This document shows, piece after piece, positions 40,738 through 49,938 of a stretch of 64,000 nt of DNA (positions within the stretch are counted from its first letter, which is position 1; every line of letters starts with the position of its first letter). Origin of the DNA: Luteimonas galliterrae (GTDB lineage Bacteria; Pseudomonadota; Gammaproteobacteria; Xanthomonadales; Xanthomonadaceae); assembly GCF_023374055.1 (NCBI RefSeq), contig NZ_JAMBEP010000001.1, forward strand, positions 310,001 to 374,000. The letters run 5' to 3'. The translations under genes were made by a program, and so were the position numbers. A model generated the notes under the pieces. The model made no database searches and was not told where the DNA came from. It was given only the letters and a program-made list of their open reading frames with translations.

Positions 40738-40836
40738 GTTACGAATGAAATTCTGTCTTTACGAACGGGCCGCGCAGCGCGGCCACCCGGCCAGGGCAAG
40801 GGCCCGCGCCGGTTCATAAGCATCAAGGAAACTAAA

Positions 40837-42945
40837 GTGGCGAAAATTACCAAGACCTTCCAGTACGGCAAGCAGCAAGTCACCCTGGAAACCGGCGAGA
40901 TCGCACGCCAGGCCGGCGGCGCCGTGATGGTGTCGTGCGAAGGCACCGTGCTGCTGGTTAGCGCCGTCGCCGCCAAGAGCGCGCGCGAAGGGCAGGACTT
41001 CTTCCCGCTCACCGTCGACTACCAGGAAAAGTTCTACGCAGGCGGCCGCATCCCCGGCGGCTTCTTCAAGCGCGAAGGCCGCCAGACCGAGAAGGAAACG
41101 CTGATCTCGCGCCTGATCGATCGCCCGATCCGCCCGTTGTTCCCGGAAGAGTTCCGCAACGAAGTGCAGATCATCGCCACCGTGATGTCGATGAATCCGG
41201 AAGTCGACGGCGACATCCTGGCCCTGATCGGCGCCTCGGCCGCGCTGTCGCTGGCCGGCACCCCGTTCCAGGGTCCGATCGGCGCCGCCAAGGTCGGCTA
41301 CAAGAACGGCGAGTACCTGCTGAACCCGACCGTGACCGAGTTGAAGGATTCGGATCTCGAGTTGGTCGTCGCCGGCACCTCCAACGCTGTGCTGATGGTC
41401 GAATCCGAAGCGAAGGAATTGTCGGAAGACGTGATGCTGGGCGCAGTGATGTTCGGCCATCGCGAAATGCAGAAAGCGATCAACGCGATCAACGAACTGA
41501 CCGTCGAAGCCGGCGTCAAGGCGTTCGCCTGGGCCGCTCCGGCCAAGAACGACGCGATGATTTCCGCGCTGACCGAAGCCGTGGGCAACCAGCTGGCCGA
41601 AGCCTTCCAGGTGCGCGACAAACTGCAGCGCCGCGACGCGATCGCCGCGATCAAGAAAGACGTGATGCAGTCGCTGGCCGGCCGCGCCGAAGCCGATGGC
41701 TGGAACGCGGGCGAGATGTCGAAGGAATTCGGCGAGCTCGAATACCAGACCATGCGCGGCTCCGTGCTCAAGACGAAGGTCCGCATCGACGGCCGCGCGC
41801 TCGACACCGTACGTCCGATCGCTTCCCGCGTCGGCATCCTGCCGCGCGTGCACGGCTCTTCGCTGTTCACCCGCGGCGAGACCCAGGCGATCGTCGCCGT
41901 GACGCTGGGCACCGCGCGCGACGGCCAGATCATCGACGCCGTCTCGGGCGAGTACAAGGAACACTTCCTGTTCCATTACAACTTCCCGCCTTACTCGGTC
42001 GGCGAAGCCGGCCGCATGATGGGTCCGAAGCGCCGCGAGATCGGCCACGGCCGCCTCGCCAAGCGCGGCGTGCTCGCCGTGATGCCGACGATGGAAGCCT
42101 TCCCGTACACCATCCGCGTCGTGTCGGAAATCACCGAGTCGAACGGTTCCTCGTCGATGGCTTCGGTCTGCGGCAGCTCGCTGGCGCTGATGGATGCCGG
42201 CGTGCCGATTTCGGCGCCGGTCGCGGGCATCGCGATGGGCCTGGTGAAGGAAGACAACGACTTCGTCGTGCTGTCCGACATCCTCGGCGACGAAGATCAC
42301 CTGGGCGACATGGACTTCAAGGTCGCCGGTACCGAAAAGGGCATCTCGGCGCTGCAGATGGACATCAAGATCCAGGGCATCACCGAAGAGATCATGAAGA
42401 CCGCGCTGGCGCAGGCCAAGGCCGGCCGCCTGCACATCCTCGGCGAAATGGCGCACGCGCTGACCGCGCCGCGTCCTGAGCTGAGCGATTTCGCGCCGCG
42501 TCTGATCACCATCAAGATCCACCCCGACAAGATCCGCGAAGTGATCGGCAAGGGCGGTTCGGTGATCCAGGCCATCACCAAGGAAACCGGCACCCAGATC
42601 GACATCCAGGACGACGGCACCATCACTATCGCGTCGGTCGACGCCGCCGCCGGCCAGGCCGCCAAGTCGCGCATCGAGCAGATCACGTCCGACGTCGAGC
42701 CGGGCCGCATCTACGAGGGCAAGGTCGTCAAGCTGATGGACTTCGGCGCCTTCGTCACCATCTCGCCCGGAAAGGACGGTCTGGTGCACGTGTCGCAGAT
42801 CTCCAACGACCGCGTCGAGAAAGTCAGCGACGTGCTCAAGGAAGGCGACGTGGTCAAGGTCAAGGTGCTGGAAGTCGACAAGCAGGGCCGCATCCGCCTG
42901 TCGATGAAGGCTGTCGAGGAAGGCGAGGGCGTTACCGCCGAGTAA
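40837..42945 (+). CDS. pnp: Polyribonucleotide nucleotidyltransferase (PNPase)
   Basis: 3'-5' phosphorolytic exoribonuclease and degradosome component. 702 residues: two RNase PH domains (~10-140 and ~320-460) with DRPIRPLFP and [13 protein letters not shown], an alpha-helical linker, a KH domain ([16 protein letters not shown], ~560-600) and an S1 domain ([17 protein letters not shown], ~625-690). GTG start with AAGGA upstream. An intrinsic terminator follows. Confidence 0.97.
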   Translation: MAKITKTFQYGKQQVTLETGEIARQAGGAVMVSCEGTVLLVSAVAAKSAREGQDFFPLTVDYQEKFYAGGRIPGGFFKREGRQTEKETLISRLIDRPIRPLFPEEFRNEVQIIATVMSMNPEVDGDILALIGASAALSLAGTPFQGPIGAAKVGYKNGEYLLNPTVTELKDSDLELVVAGTSNAVLMVESEAKELSEDVMLGAVMFGHREMQKAINAINELTVEAGVKAFAWAAPAKNDAMISALTEAVGNQLAEAFQVRDKLQRRDAIAAIKKDVMQSLAGRAEADGWNAGEMSKEFGELEYQTMRGSVLKTKVRIDGRALDTVRPIASRVGILPRVHGSSLFTRGETQAIVAVTLGTARDGQIIDAVSGEYKEHFLFHYNFPPYSVGEAGRMMGPKRREIGHGRLAKRGVLAVMPTMEAFPYTIRVVSEITESNGSSSMASVCGSSLALMDAGVPISAPVAGIAMGLVKEDNDFVVLSDILGDEDHLGDMDFKVAGTEKGISALQMDIKIQGITEEIMKTALAQAKAGRLHILGEMAHALTAPRPELSDFAPRLITIKIHPDKIREVIGKGGSVIQAITKETGTQIDIQDDGTITIASVDAAAGQAAKSRIEQITSDVEPGRIYEGKVVKLMDFGAFVTISPGKDGLVHVSQISNDRVEKVSDVLKEGDVVKVKVLEVDKQGRIRLSMKAVEEGEGVTAE

Positions 42946-42971
42946 ACCACGACTCCATCGCAGCGAACACG

Positions 42972-42997
42972 AAAAAGCGGGCCACGGCCCGCTTTTT
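42972..42997 (+). terminator. Intrinsic terminator after pnp
   Basis: AAAAAGCGGGCC / GGCCCGCTTTTT stem with a short loop, 27 bases after the pnp stop. Confidence 0.88.
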
Positions 42998-43344
42998 CTT
43001 TGCCTTGTCCTTGTAGAGCGGAGTCTGCTGCTTCGGCTCTTCTTAGGAGCGGCTTCAGCCGCGAGCTCTTTCCCGCAAAGCCGCCCTACGAAAAGCCGCG
43101 AACCGGCATAGAGGCCAGTCGTCGCAAACCAGGCCGGAATCTGGAAGCGTGCGGTTGTTATTTTTTTGTTATTCGAATCTTTTTTGAGAAAAATCTCAAT
43201 TTAATGGCCACTTATTTTTCTGACCTCCGTCATGTAGGGCGCGGGTGGCCATGGATCGATGGACGATTCGCAAGATTGGGATATGGAGAGTCCTTGATGC
43301 GTGGACCCGCACCTCCCTCCGTCACCTACCTCGAGGACTTTCAA
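42998..43344. other. Intergenic region with decayed family B repeat, AT-rich tract and palindrome
   Basis: A degenerate family B copy lies at about 43044-43089 (TAGGAGCGGCTTCAGCCGCG on the left, a poor right arm). From 43155 to 43215 the DNA is sharply AT-rich with T runs, and contains the perfect palindrome at 43184-43199. This should be the promoter region of the two secreted-protein genes that follow. No gene is seen. Confidence 0.6.
43184..43199. promoter_or_regulatory. Perfect palindrome TTGAGA-N4-TCTCAA (possible operator)
   Basis: TTGAGAAAAATCTCAA is a 6-base perfect inverted repeat with an AAAA centre, in the AT-rich tract 146 bases upstream of the next start codon. It could be a regulator site or a small hairpin. 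Confidence 0.4.
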
Positions 43345-43671
43345 ATGAACAAGCAGCTTCTTGCGGCATTGTTGGCTATCCCCGCCGTCCTTTCGGCCGG
43401 CCATGCCTCGGCGAATCCTTGGCTCAACGGCACCCAGATCAATGGCCTGTCGGCTCCGGCCCCGGACTTCCGCCTCAACGACACCCAGATCAATGGTCTG
43501 CCGGTTCCGGCTGCTGCCGACATCTGTTGTCTCAACGGCACCCAGATCAATGGTCTGGTGGCTCCGGGTCCGATCGTGCAGCTCATCCAATCCCAGAGCT
43601 CCGCTGCGGCGCCTAACTGGTCCGCGCTGCAGGTGTCGGGGATGACTGTGCGCCTGGCGTCGGGAATCTGA
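43345..43671 (+). CDS. Secreted LNGTQINGL-repeat protein, function unknown
   Basis: 108 residues. Signal peptide at residues 1-23 (NKQLLAALLAIPAVLSAG, cleavage near ASA-N). The mature part has three tandem copies of LNGTQINGL (the second is LNDTQINGL), each followed by a Pro-containing spacer; the DNA copies start at 43423, 43474 and 43531. The remaining ~35 residues show no recognised domain. One base separates its stop from the ATG of the ADYC-domain gene, so the two are co-transcribed and probably functionally linked. Similar NG-rich short repeats are, as I recall, found in myxobacterial ADYC proteins. Confidence 0.75.
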   Translation: MNKQLLAALLAIPAVLSAGHASANPWLNGTQINGLSAPAPDFRLNDTQINGLPVPAAADICCLNGTQINGLVAPGPIVQLIQSQSSAAAPNWSALQVSGMTVRLASGI

Positions 43672-43672
43672 T

Positions 43673-44443
43673 ATGCGGCCTGTTCTGGCCTGTTTGTGCG
43701 TATGGTTGGCGCTCGCCGGCGCGATGCCGGCGAGTGCGGCGGATCTTTCCGTCGAAGGCACCGGCTTCGTCCTGCATCAGGACGGCCGCACCTTCAAGAG
43801 CCAGGAATTGATGAGTGCGGAGATCGAGTTGGGCGGAGGGCATTGGCTTCGCATCGATGCAGTACGGACCGATCCCGCGGACCCCGACATCCTGCTTCAT
43901 AGCTTCAGCACGCGCGACGCGCGTAGCGGCTGGCACAACCCCTGCACCGTGGACCGCAACGGCAAGCAGGAGGGTTTTCCCTTGCCCGGCCGCTGGGACG
44001 ATGCGGGACGCTTCCACGTCAATAGCGATTTCATCGCCATAACCTGCACCGATGGCGCGCAAGCCAAGTGCGTGCGCTTCGGCTACAAGCCCTGGAAAAC
44101 CTCCAGCGACGGGCGCTCTCTGGTGCCGTTGTACGAAGCCTGCGTACGGATGGTGCGCGCCGATTATTGCGGCGATGGCGCCACTGCTACTTCGGACGGC
44201 ACGCCTGTCGAAATCTTCGACGGCCACGGCGTGTGGCAACCCGACCGGCTGCCGGGGTTCGTATTCGAAGCCGGCTGGACGCATGCCGGCGCCGTATGCG
44301 TCCGGCATACGCGCATTGCTAAGAACCTGGGCTTGGATGAACTGGTCAAGCGTTGTCCGCGTTTGGCTAGTGCGGTGGGCGATATTTGCGACGAACAAGA
44401 AGCGCGTCGTCGCGGCGCCGTGTTGTTCAACGCTTCGCGTTAA
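43673..44443 (+). CDS. ADYC domain-containing secreted protein
   Basis: 256 residues with a signal peptide (CLCVWLALAGAMPASAA, to ~residue 22). The core holds the name-giving ADYC motif at residues 163-166 (VRADYCGDG), plus several further cysteines (NPCTVD, ITCTDGAQAKCVRFGYKPW, KRCPRL, DICDEQ) that suggest disulfides. The domain is known mainly as an extracytoplasmic module of unknown function, common in myxobacteria. It is co-transcribed with the LNGTQINGL-repeat gene. Confidence 0.75.
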   Translation: MRPVLACLCVWLALAGAMPASAADLSVEGTGFVLHQDGRTFKSQELMSAEIELGGGHWLRIDAVRTDPADPDILLHSFSTRDARSGWHNPCTVDRNGKQEGFPLPGRWDDAGRFHVNSDFIAITCTDGAQAKCVRFGYKPWKTSSDGRSLVPLYEACVRMVRADYCGDGATATSDGTPVEIFDGHGVWQPDRLPGFVFEAGWTHAGAVCVRHTRIAKNLGLDELVKRCPRLASAVGDICDEQEARRRGAVLFNASR

Positions 44444-44467
44444 CGACCGAGACGAGCTCTTGATTTT

Positions 44468-44521
44468 GTGGGAGGGACTTCAGCCCCGACCGGCGCCGGT
44501 CGAGGCTGAAGCCCCTCCCAC
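44468..44521. repeat. Palindromic repeat, variant of family B
   Basis: GTGGGAGGGACTTCAGCCCC / GGGGCTTCAGCCTC-type arms around GACCGGCGCCGGTC, which is itself a perfect palindrome. It lies between the convergent ADYC and isovaleryl-CoA dehydrogenase genes and can serve as a bidirectional transcript end. Confidence 0.8.
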
Positions 44522-44533
44522 AAAGGCGGGAAA

Positions 44534-45691
44534 TCAGGACTTCCCGTCGAACAACTCGCGCCCGATCAGCATGCGCCGGATCTCGTTGGTGCCGGCACCG
44601 ATCGCATACAGCTTGGCGTCGCGCAGCAGACGGCCGGTGGGGTACTCGTTGATGTAGCCGTTGCCGCCCAGCGCCTGGATCGCTTCCAGCGCGACCTGTA
44701 CGCAGGCTTCCGAGGCGTGCAGCAGGCAGCTGGCGGCATCGATGCGGGATTTGCGGCCGGCGTCGAAATCGCGCGCCACCTGGTAGGCGAACGCGCGCGA
44801 CGACTGCAGTGCGGTATACATGTCGGCGATCTTGCCCTGCATCAGTCCGAAGGTGCCGATCGGCGCGTCGAACTGCCTGCGCTCGCGCACGTAGGGCAGG
44901 GCGGCGTCCATCGCCGCCTGCATCAGGCCCAGCGGGCCGCCGCTGATCACCAGGCGCTCGGTGTTGAGGCCGTTCATCAGCACTTTGACGCCGCGGTTCA
45001 CTTCGCCCAGCACGTTCTCGGCGGGGATTTCGCAATTCTCGAACACCAGCTCGCAGGTGTTGGAGCCGCGCATGCCGAGCTTGTCCAGCTTCTGCGCGGT
45101 CGAGAAGCCTTTCATGCCTTTTTCGACGATGAACGCGGTCATGCACTGCGAGCCTGCGTCCTTGCCGGCGGTGCGCATGTAGACCACCGCGATATCGGCT
45201 TCCGGGCCGTTGGTGATCCACATCTTGCTGCCGTTGGCGACCCAAACGTCGCCGCGTTTTTCCGCGCGGCACTGCATCGAGCCGACCACGTCCGAACCTG
45301 CGCCGGGCTCGCTCATCGCCAGCGCGCCTTTCCATTCGCCGCTGCACAGCTTGGGCAAGTACTTATTGCGCTGTTCCTCGTTGCCGTTGGCGTAGAGGTT
45401 GGACACGCACAGATTGGAATGCGCGACGTAGGACAGCCCCACCGAACCCGAGGCGCGGGAGATCTCCTCCATCGCCACCAAGTGCGCCAGATAGCCCATG
45501 TCGCTGCCGCCGTATTCGCCCGGCACGGTCATGCCGAGCAGGCCCATCTCGCCCAGCTTGGTCCACAGGTCCTGCGGGAAGAGATTCTCCTCGTCGATCT
45601 GCGCCGCGCGCGGCGCGATCTCGGCATCGGCGAAGCGGCGGACCGCATCGCGGAGGGCATCGATTTCTTCGCCTAACGAGAAAGGTCGCAT
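44534..45691 (-). CDS. ivd: Isovaleryl-CoA dehydrogenase
   Basis: FAD-dependent oxidation of isovaleryl-CoA to 3-methylcrotonyl-CoA in leucine breakdown. 385 residues. [12 protein letters not shown] and [10 protein letters not shown] are acyl-CoA dehydrogenase signatures. The catalytic Glu is in [16 protein letters not shown], the position used by isovaleryl-CoA dehydrogenases rather than by other family members, and [13 protein letters not shown]-type FAD contacts follow. Read on the minus strand after the leucine dehydrogenase gene with a repeat between them. Confidence 0.92.
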   Translation of the reverse strand: MRPFSLGEEIDALRDAVRRFADAEIAPRAAQIDEENLFPQDLWTKLGEMGLLGMTVPGEYGGSDMGYLAHLVAMEEISRASGSVGLSYVAHSNLCVSNLYANGNEEQRNKYLPKLCSGEWKGALAMSEPGAGSDVVGSMQCRAEKRGDVWVANGSKMWITNGPEADIAVVYMRTAGKDAGSQCMTAFIVEKGMKGFSTAQKLDKLGMRGSNTCELVFENCEIPAENVLGEVNRGVKVLMNGLNTERLVISGGPLGLMQAAMDAALPYVRERRQFDAPIGTFGLMQGKIADMYTALQSSRAFAYQVARDFDAGRKSRIDAASCLLHASEACVQVALEAIQALGGNGYINEYPTGRLLRDAKLYAIGAGTNEIRRMLIGRELFDGKS

Positions 45692-45733
45692 GTCAGTCCA
45701 GATCGAAGAAGTAGGAGCGCCAGCTTGTGCAGT

Positions 45734-45844
45734 TCCCCCTTTGAAAAAGGGGGGCAGGGGGGATTTGCTTTTGCCTTCAAAGCTTTTAAAGCAAAAACAA
45801 CATCAAGAGCAAATCCCCCTCGATCCCCCTTTTCCAAAGGGGGA
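45734..45844. repeat. Family A inverted repeat without an inner element
   Basis: TCCCCCTTTGAAAAAGGGGG plus G-run and ATTTGC on the left; GCAAATCCCCC and CCCCCTTTTCCAAAGGGGGA on the right. The centre is a short AT-rich GCTTTTAAAGC palindrome instead of family B. It fills the ldh-ivd gap. Confidence 0.85.
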
Positions 45845-45858
45845 GGCACAGCAAAACC

Positions 45859-46959
45859 TTAATGCCCGCGGATGCGTCCCTGGAAACGCGGCGCGGAACG
45901 GCCCAGCGGCAGTTTCAGCTTGCCGATGGTGCTGATCCGCTCTTCGGCCAAGCGGTCGGCCGCCTGGTAGGTGCGGATGCCGTCGCGCTCTGCGATCTCG
46001 TAGATCCGCGCGAGGTTGTGGTAGATGGTGCGCATCATGCGCATGGCGCGCTCGCGGTTGTAGCCGTCCAGCTCCAGCGCCACGTTCATCACGCCGCCCG
46101 CGTTCACAGCGTAGTCCGGCGCGTACAGGATGCCGCGCTTTTCGACTTCGTCGCCGATCGCGTTGTTGGCCAGCTGGTTGTTGGCCGCGCCGCAGATGAT
46201 CTTGGCCTTCAGGCGGGGCAGGGTCTGCTCGTTGACCGTGCCGCCCAGCGCGCAGGGGGAATAGACGTCGGCGTTGACGTCGTAGATCTCGTCCAGGCCG
46301 ACGGCTTCGGCGCCGTATTCGCTGACGGCCTTGTCGACCAGGCCCTTGTTGATGTCGGTGACGAAGATCTTGGCGCCGCGTTCCTTCAGCAGCTTCACGT
46401 ATTCCATGCCTACGTGACCCAGGCCCTGCACGGCGTAGGAGTACTTGCCGACTTCCTCGTCGCCGTATTTCTTGTTGAGCGTGGCCATCAGGCCCTGCAG
46501 CGTGCCGTAGGCGGTGAAGGGCGACGGATCGCCCGAACCGCCGTGCACCTGGTGCACGCCGGTGACGTATTCGGTTTCGCGGTACACGTATTCCATGTCG
46601 TTGACGTCGATGCCGACGTCTTCGGCGGTGATGTAGCGGCCGCCCAGCGATTCGACGAACTGGCCGAACGCGCGGAACAGCGCCTCGGACTTGTCGGTGG
46701 CCGGATCGCCGATGATCACCGCCTTGCCGCCGCCGATGTTCAGGCCCGCGACCGCGTTCTTGTAGGTCATGCCGCGGCTCAGGCGCAGCACGTCGTTGAG
46801 CGCATCGCCCTCGGTCTTGTACGGCCACATGCGCGTGCCGCCCAGCGCGGGGCCCAGCACCGTGTTGTGGATCGCGATGATGGCCTTCAGGCCGGCGTCC
46901 TTGTTGTGGCAGAAGACGACCTGTTCGTGGCCGAAAGTATCGAGGGTTTCGAAAATCAT
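45859..46959 (-). CDS. Leucine dehydrogenase
   Basis: NAD-dependent oxidative deamination of leucine (also valine, isoleucine) to branched 2-oxo acids. 366 residues. VLGPALGGTRMWPY, the catalytic Lys in LSRGMTYKNAVAGLNIGGGK, the Asp in TAEDVGIDV and the cofactor motif VQGLGHVGMEYV match the leucine-dehydrogenase branch of the Glu/Leu/Phe/Val family. The ATG at 46959 has GGAG 6 bases upstream; ATG 46962 is alternative and a TTG at 46971 unlikely. With ivd and icmF it indicates branched-chain acyl metabolism, which supplies primers for iso-fatty acids. Confidence 0.93.
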   Translation of the reverse strand: MIFETLDTFGHEQVVFCHNKDAGLKAIIAIHNTVLGPALGGTRMWPYKTEGDALNDVLRLSRGMTYKNAVAGLNIGGGKAVIIGDPATDKSEALFRAFGQFVESLGGRYITAEDVGIDVNDMEYVYRETEYVTGVHQVHGGSGDPSPFTAYGTLQGLMATLNKKYGDEEVGKYSYAVQGLGHVGMEYVKLLKERGAKIFVTDINKGLVDKAVSEYGAEAVGLDEIYDVNADVYSPCALGGTVNEQTLPRLKAKIICGAANNQLANNAIGDEVEKRGILYAPDYAVNAGGVMNVALELDGYNRERAMRMMRTIYHNLARIYEIAERDGIRTYQAADRLAEERISTIGKLKLPLGRSAPRFQGRIRGH

Positions 46960-47152
46960 CATGAACTCCAAGCGCCGACGGCGGATTGCGCATCGTGCGG
47001 GATGTTAAGTAAGTGGAATAAGATATTGAAATGCCTGCATTTCCTGGCGGTGGGAATGCGCAGCCAGGACGCTGCAGGCGCGATATTCTAAGCAGTTCCG
47101 GCCATAAAAGCCCGCGAAAACAGGCATACGCAGGCGGATGGGTCCGGGTGGT

Positions 47153-48361
47153 TCAGGCGTCCCGGTAGCGGCGGTGGCGGAAGCGCAGCGTGGCCAGCCA
47201 TTTGGGTCCGCTGCGGACGATGCGTTCGGGCGTGGGCTCGGGCTCGATGCCGTCGACGATCACCGCGCGGCCCGCCGCGGCTGCGATCGGACCGCTGGCG
47301 TCGAACACGATCCCGCCGCCGCCGCGCACCTCGTTCAGGAAGACATGGATGGTGCGGATGCGTTCGCCGGCTCGCGTCGCTGCACCGCTGCGGTCCTGTT
47401 TGGGTTCGCGCGGCAGGTAGGGCTGGCCGGCATCGAAGCGCGACAGCAACAACGGCTCGGCCTGCGCCAGTTCCATCCGTGCCGAACGCGCCATGCGCAA
47501 TTCCACCAGCCGCAGCGCCAGGTCTTCGTAGCCGATGTCGATATCCAGCGACACCGGCGACTTAGCGCGGTGCGGCGCGCTGGCGATTAGCAGGCGGCAT
47601 TCGTCGGCGGACAGCAAGCCGTCGATTTGCATGACGCGCGGTTCCGACGACAACAGTTGCGTCGGCACGGCATGCAGATTGTCTTCCAGTGCGATGGTAC
47701 CCGGCGGCGGCGCTTTGGCGTGGCCCTCGGCCGGCGCGTCGGTAAGCGTCACTGCGATGTCGGGCAGGGTCGGCACGCCCAGCTCCGCCAGCCGCCGCGC
47801 GATGCGCCGCGCCGCTTCGGGCTGCAGGCTGCAGCCTTCGCCGCGCGCCAATCGTTCGGCCAGCAGTTGCGCGGAGATCACGTCGCCGAAACTGGCGGCG
47901 CGGTCCAGCAGGCGCACGCACGAACTCTGGTCCACCTCGTGCCGCTTGCGGCCGAAGTGGATCGCCGCCGCGCGCAAGGCCAGCGGGTACTCGCCCTGCA
48001 CGGCGCTCAGCACGCGTTCGTTGATGCGGCCGTCGCGCGGCATCGCCACGCCGCCCAGCGACACGAAGGCCAGGTAATAGCTGGCTTCGGCCTGTCCCGC
48101 CGCTTCCGCGCGGCGCAGCCAGTACACGGCCGTGCGCGGATCGGCCAGGCAACCGTTGCCTTGCAGCAGCATCCGCGCCGCTGCGATCTGCGCCAGGGCA
48201 TGGCCTTCGATCGCCGCGCGCTTGTGCATCGCGAAGGCTTGTTCGGCATCGCCTTTGGCGGCCAATGCAGTGGCGACCCGGTACATCGCTTCCGGATCGC
48301 CGCTATCGATGGCGTTGCGCAACCCGGCCAGTTCCTGTTCGGTAGTGGCGGCGGGGGTCAT
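47153..48361 (-). CDS. Sel1-type repeat protein with degenerate prolyl-4-hydroxylase-like domain
   Basis: 402 residues from the ATG at 48361 (406 from a GTG at 48373 that overlaps the upstream stop). The first ~130 residues hold Sel1/TPR-like helical repeats (GDPEAMYRVATALAAKGDAEQAF, GHALAQIAAARMLLQGNG, GQAEASYYLAFVSLGG). The last ~130 residues follow the P4H core (IDGLLSADECRLLI, VFLNEVRGGGGIVF, GPKWLATLRFRH), but the iron ligands are not visible: the HxD position reads as a Pro/Arg/Glu stretch and the distal His is replaced (EPTPERIVRSGPKW). Likely a catalytically dead or re-purposed fold. Coupled to the phospholipase D-like gene. Confidence 0.75.
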   Translation of the reverse strand: MTPAATTEQELAGLRNAIDSGDPEAMYRVATALAAKGDAEQAFAMHKRAAIEGHALAQIAAARMLLQGNGCLADPRTAVYWLRRAEAAGQAEASYYLAFVSLGGVAMPRDGRINERVLSAVQGEYPLALRAAAIHFGRKRHEVDQSSCVRLLDRAASFGDVISAQLLAERLARGEGCSLQPEAARRIARRLAELGVPTLPDIAVTLTDAPAEGHAKAPPPGTIALEDNLHAVPTQLLSSEPRVMQIDGLLSADECRLLIASAPHRAKSPVSLDIDIGYEDLALRLVELRMARSARMELAQAEPLLLSRFDAGQPYLPREPKQDRSGAATRAGERIRTIHVFLNEVRGGGGIVFDASGPIAAAAGRAVIVDGIEPEPTPERIVRSGPKWLATLRFRHRRYRDA

Positions 48362-48369
48362 TACGGCGC

Positions 48370-49938
48370 TCACAGCTGCGATTCGATCGGCAACCAGCCG
48401 ATCGCACGCGTCAACGCGCGCTTGGCCGCGCTGGTGTCCGGCTCGCGATCCAGCAGCATAGGCGGCTTGTGCGCGCGGTCGAGCCAGCGCAGGTCGCCTT
48501 CGCCGTTGAGGAATACCCAGTAGCTGAGTTCCGGCGACGCCAGGCGCAGGTATTCGTTGCGCAGCGCGACGGCCAGGCCGGCGTCCTCGAAGATCACGCC
48601 CATTTCGGTGTTGAGGTCGATCGAACGCGGATCGAGGTTGAACGAACCGACGAAGCCGCGTTCGTCGTCGACCACGAAAGCCTTGGTATGCAGGCTGGCG
48701 CCGCTGCTGCCGAACATGCTCGCGCCGCTGCCGGCCTGCCCGCTGCGCGCCTGCGCGCGCAGTTCGTACAGGCGCACGCCGCCGCGCAACAGGTCTTCGC
48801 GATACTTGCTGTAGCCGCCGTGCACCGCGAACACGTCGTTGGCGGCCAGCGAGTTGGTGATCACGCCCACTTCCACGCCGTCGCGCGAAAGCCTCAGGAA
48901 ATCTGCCGTCACCGTGGGGCCGGGCACGAAGTAGGGCGAGATCACCAGCGCTTTGCGCCGCGCATCGCCCAGTTCGTCGTGGATGCGCTGGGCCAGCCAG
49001 TCCTTGCGGTCGCTGTCCTTCCATTTCAACGGCGGATCGGCGACCACGTGGATGCGGTCGCTCCAGAAAGGCTGCAGCGTCTGCGACAGGTAGTTGCGCA
49101 CTTTTTCGGAAGCGTCGACGCGCTGCAGGTAGCGCTGCGCGTGCTCGCCCTTGGCCTCGCGGCGCGCGTCGTCGATCAGGAATTTCAGTTCGCGCGGATA
49201 TTTGCGCGTCAGCGCCGACAGCGGCACCGCGGCGGCGCTGTTCCAGTACCGGTCGAAGATCTCGCTGGCTTCGCCGACCGCCGGGCCGAACAGCAGCAGG
49301 TCCAGGTCGCGGAAATTCATCTCCACCGCGGCGTCGAAATACTCCTCGCCGATATTGCGCCCGCCCACCACCGCGACGCGGCCGTCGGCGATCCAGGCCT
49401 TGTTGTGCATGCGGTGGTTGACGCTGAACACGCGCTGCGCCAGTTCCAGCAGCCGCCACAAGCCCTTGCGGTTGCGGAACGGGTTGTAGACGCGGATCTC
49501 GATGTTCTCGTGCTGGTCCAGCGCGAGCAGCTTGGAGTCCAGCCCCTCGGCGTTCATGTCGTCGATCAGCATGCGCACGCGCACGCCGCGCTGCGCGGCC
49601 AGGTAGGCTTCGCGGCCCAGCAGGCGGCCGGTGAGGTCGTCGTGCCAGATGTAGTACTGCAGGTCCAGGCTGCGGCCGGCGCGGCGGGCGGACATGGCGC
49701 GCGCGGCGAAGGCGTCCAGGCCGTCCGGCAGCATCAGCGCGCCGGTCTGGCCGGGGTGGCGGGCCAGCAGCGGCACCAGCTCGCGATCGAGCACGGTCTG
49801 CGTCGGGTGCAGCGGCAGCGCGGTGCTGGGCGTGCCGGTGGCCGGCGGCGTCAGGTAGTCGGCCAGGAAGATCCCGCTGACGATCATCAGCGACAGCGCG
49901 AAAGCGCCCCAGGCCAGGATGCGTTTGACGCGCGTCAT
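48370..49938 (-). CDS. Phospholipase D/cardiolipin synthase-like protein
   Basis: 522 residues from the ATG at 49938. N-terminal membrane helix (residues ~7-25) then two PLD catalytic domains. HKD motif 1 is HNKAWIADGRVAVVGGRNIG and motif 2 is HTKAFVVDDERGFVGSFN. SLDLQYYIWHDDLTGRLL is typical of the YmdC/ClsC branch. It likely transfers phosphatidyl groups in the envelope, but hydrolysis is equally possible. It is the first gene of a two-gene operon whose second gene overlaps its stop by up to 4 bases. A longer frame to 50178 runs through repeats. Confidence 0.88.
   Translation of the reverse strand: MTRVKRILAWGAFALSLMIVSGIFLADYLTPPATGTPSTALPLHPTQTVLDRELVPLLARHPGQTGALMLPDGLDAFAARAMSARRAGRSLDLQYYIWHDDLTGRLLGREAYLAAQRGVRVRMLIDDMNAEGLDSKLLALDQHENIEIRVYNPFRNRKGLWRLLELAQRVFSVNHRMHNKAWIADGRVAVVGGRNIGEEYFDAAVEMNFRDLDLLLFGPAVGEASEIFDRYWNSAAAVPLSALTRKYPRELKFLIDDARREAKGEHAQRYLQRVDASEKVRNYLSQTLQPFWSDRIHVVADPPLKWKDSDRKDWLAQRIHDELGDARRKALVISPYFVPGPTVTADFLRLSRDGVEVGVITNSLAANDVFAVHGGYSKYREDLLRGGVRLYELRAQARSGQAGSGASMFGSSGASLHTKAFVVDDERGFVGSFNLDPRSIDLNTEMGVIFEDAGLAVALRNEYLRLASPELSYWVFLNGEGDLRWLDRAHKPPMLLDREPDTSAAKRALTRAIGWLPIESQL

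Noticed and set aside
43000-43344. Long N-terminal extension of the LNGTQINGL protein
   Set aside because: It runs through a terminator and a decayed repeat; the signal peptide begins at the ATG at 43345.
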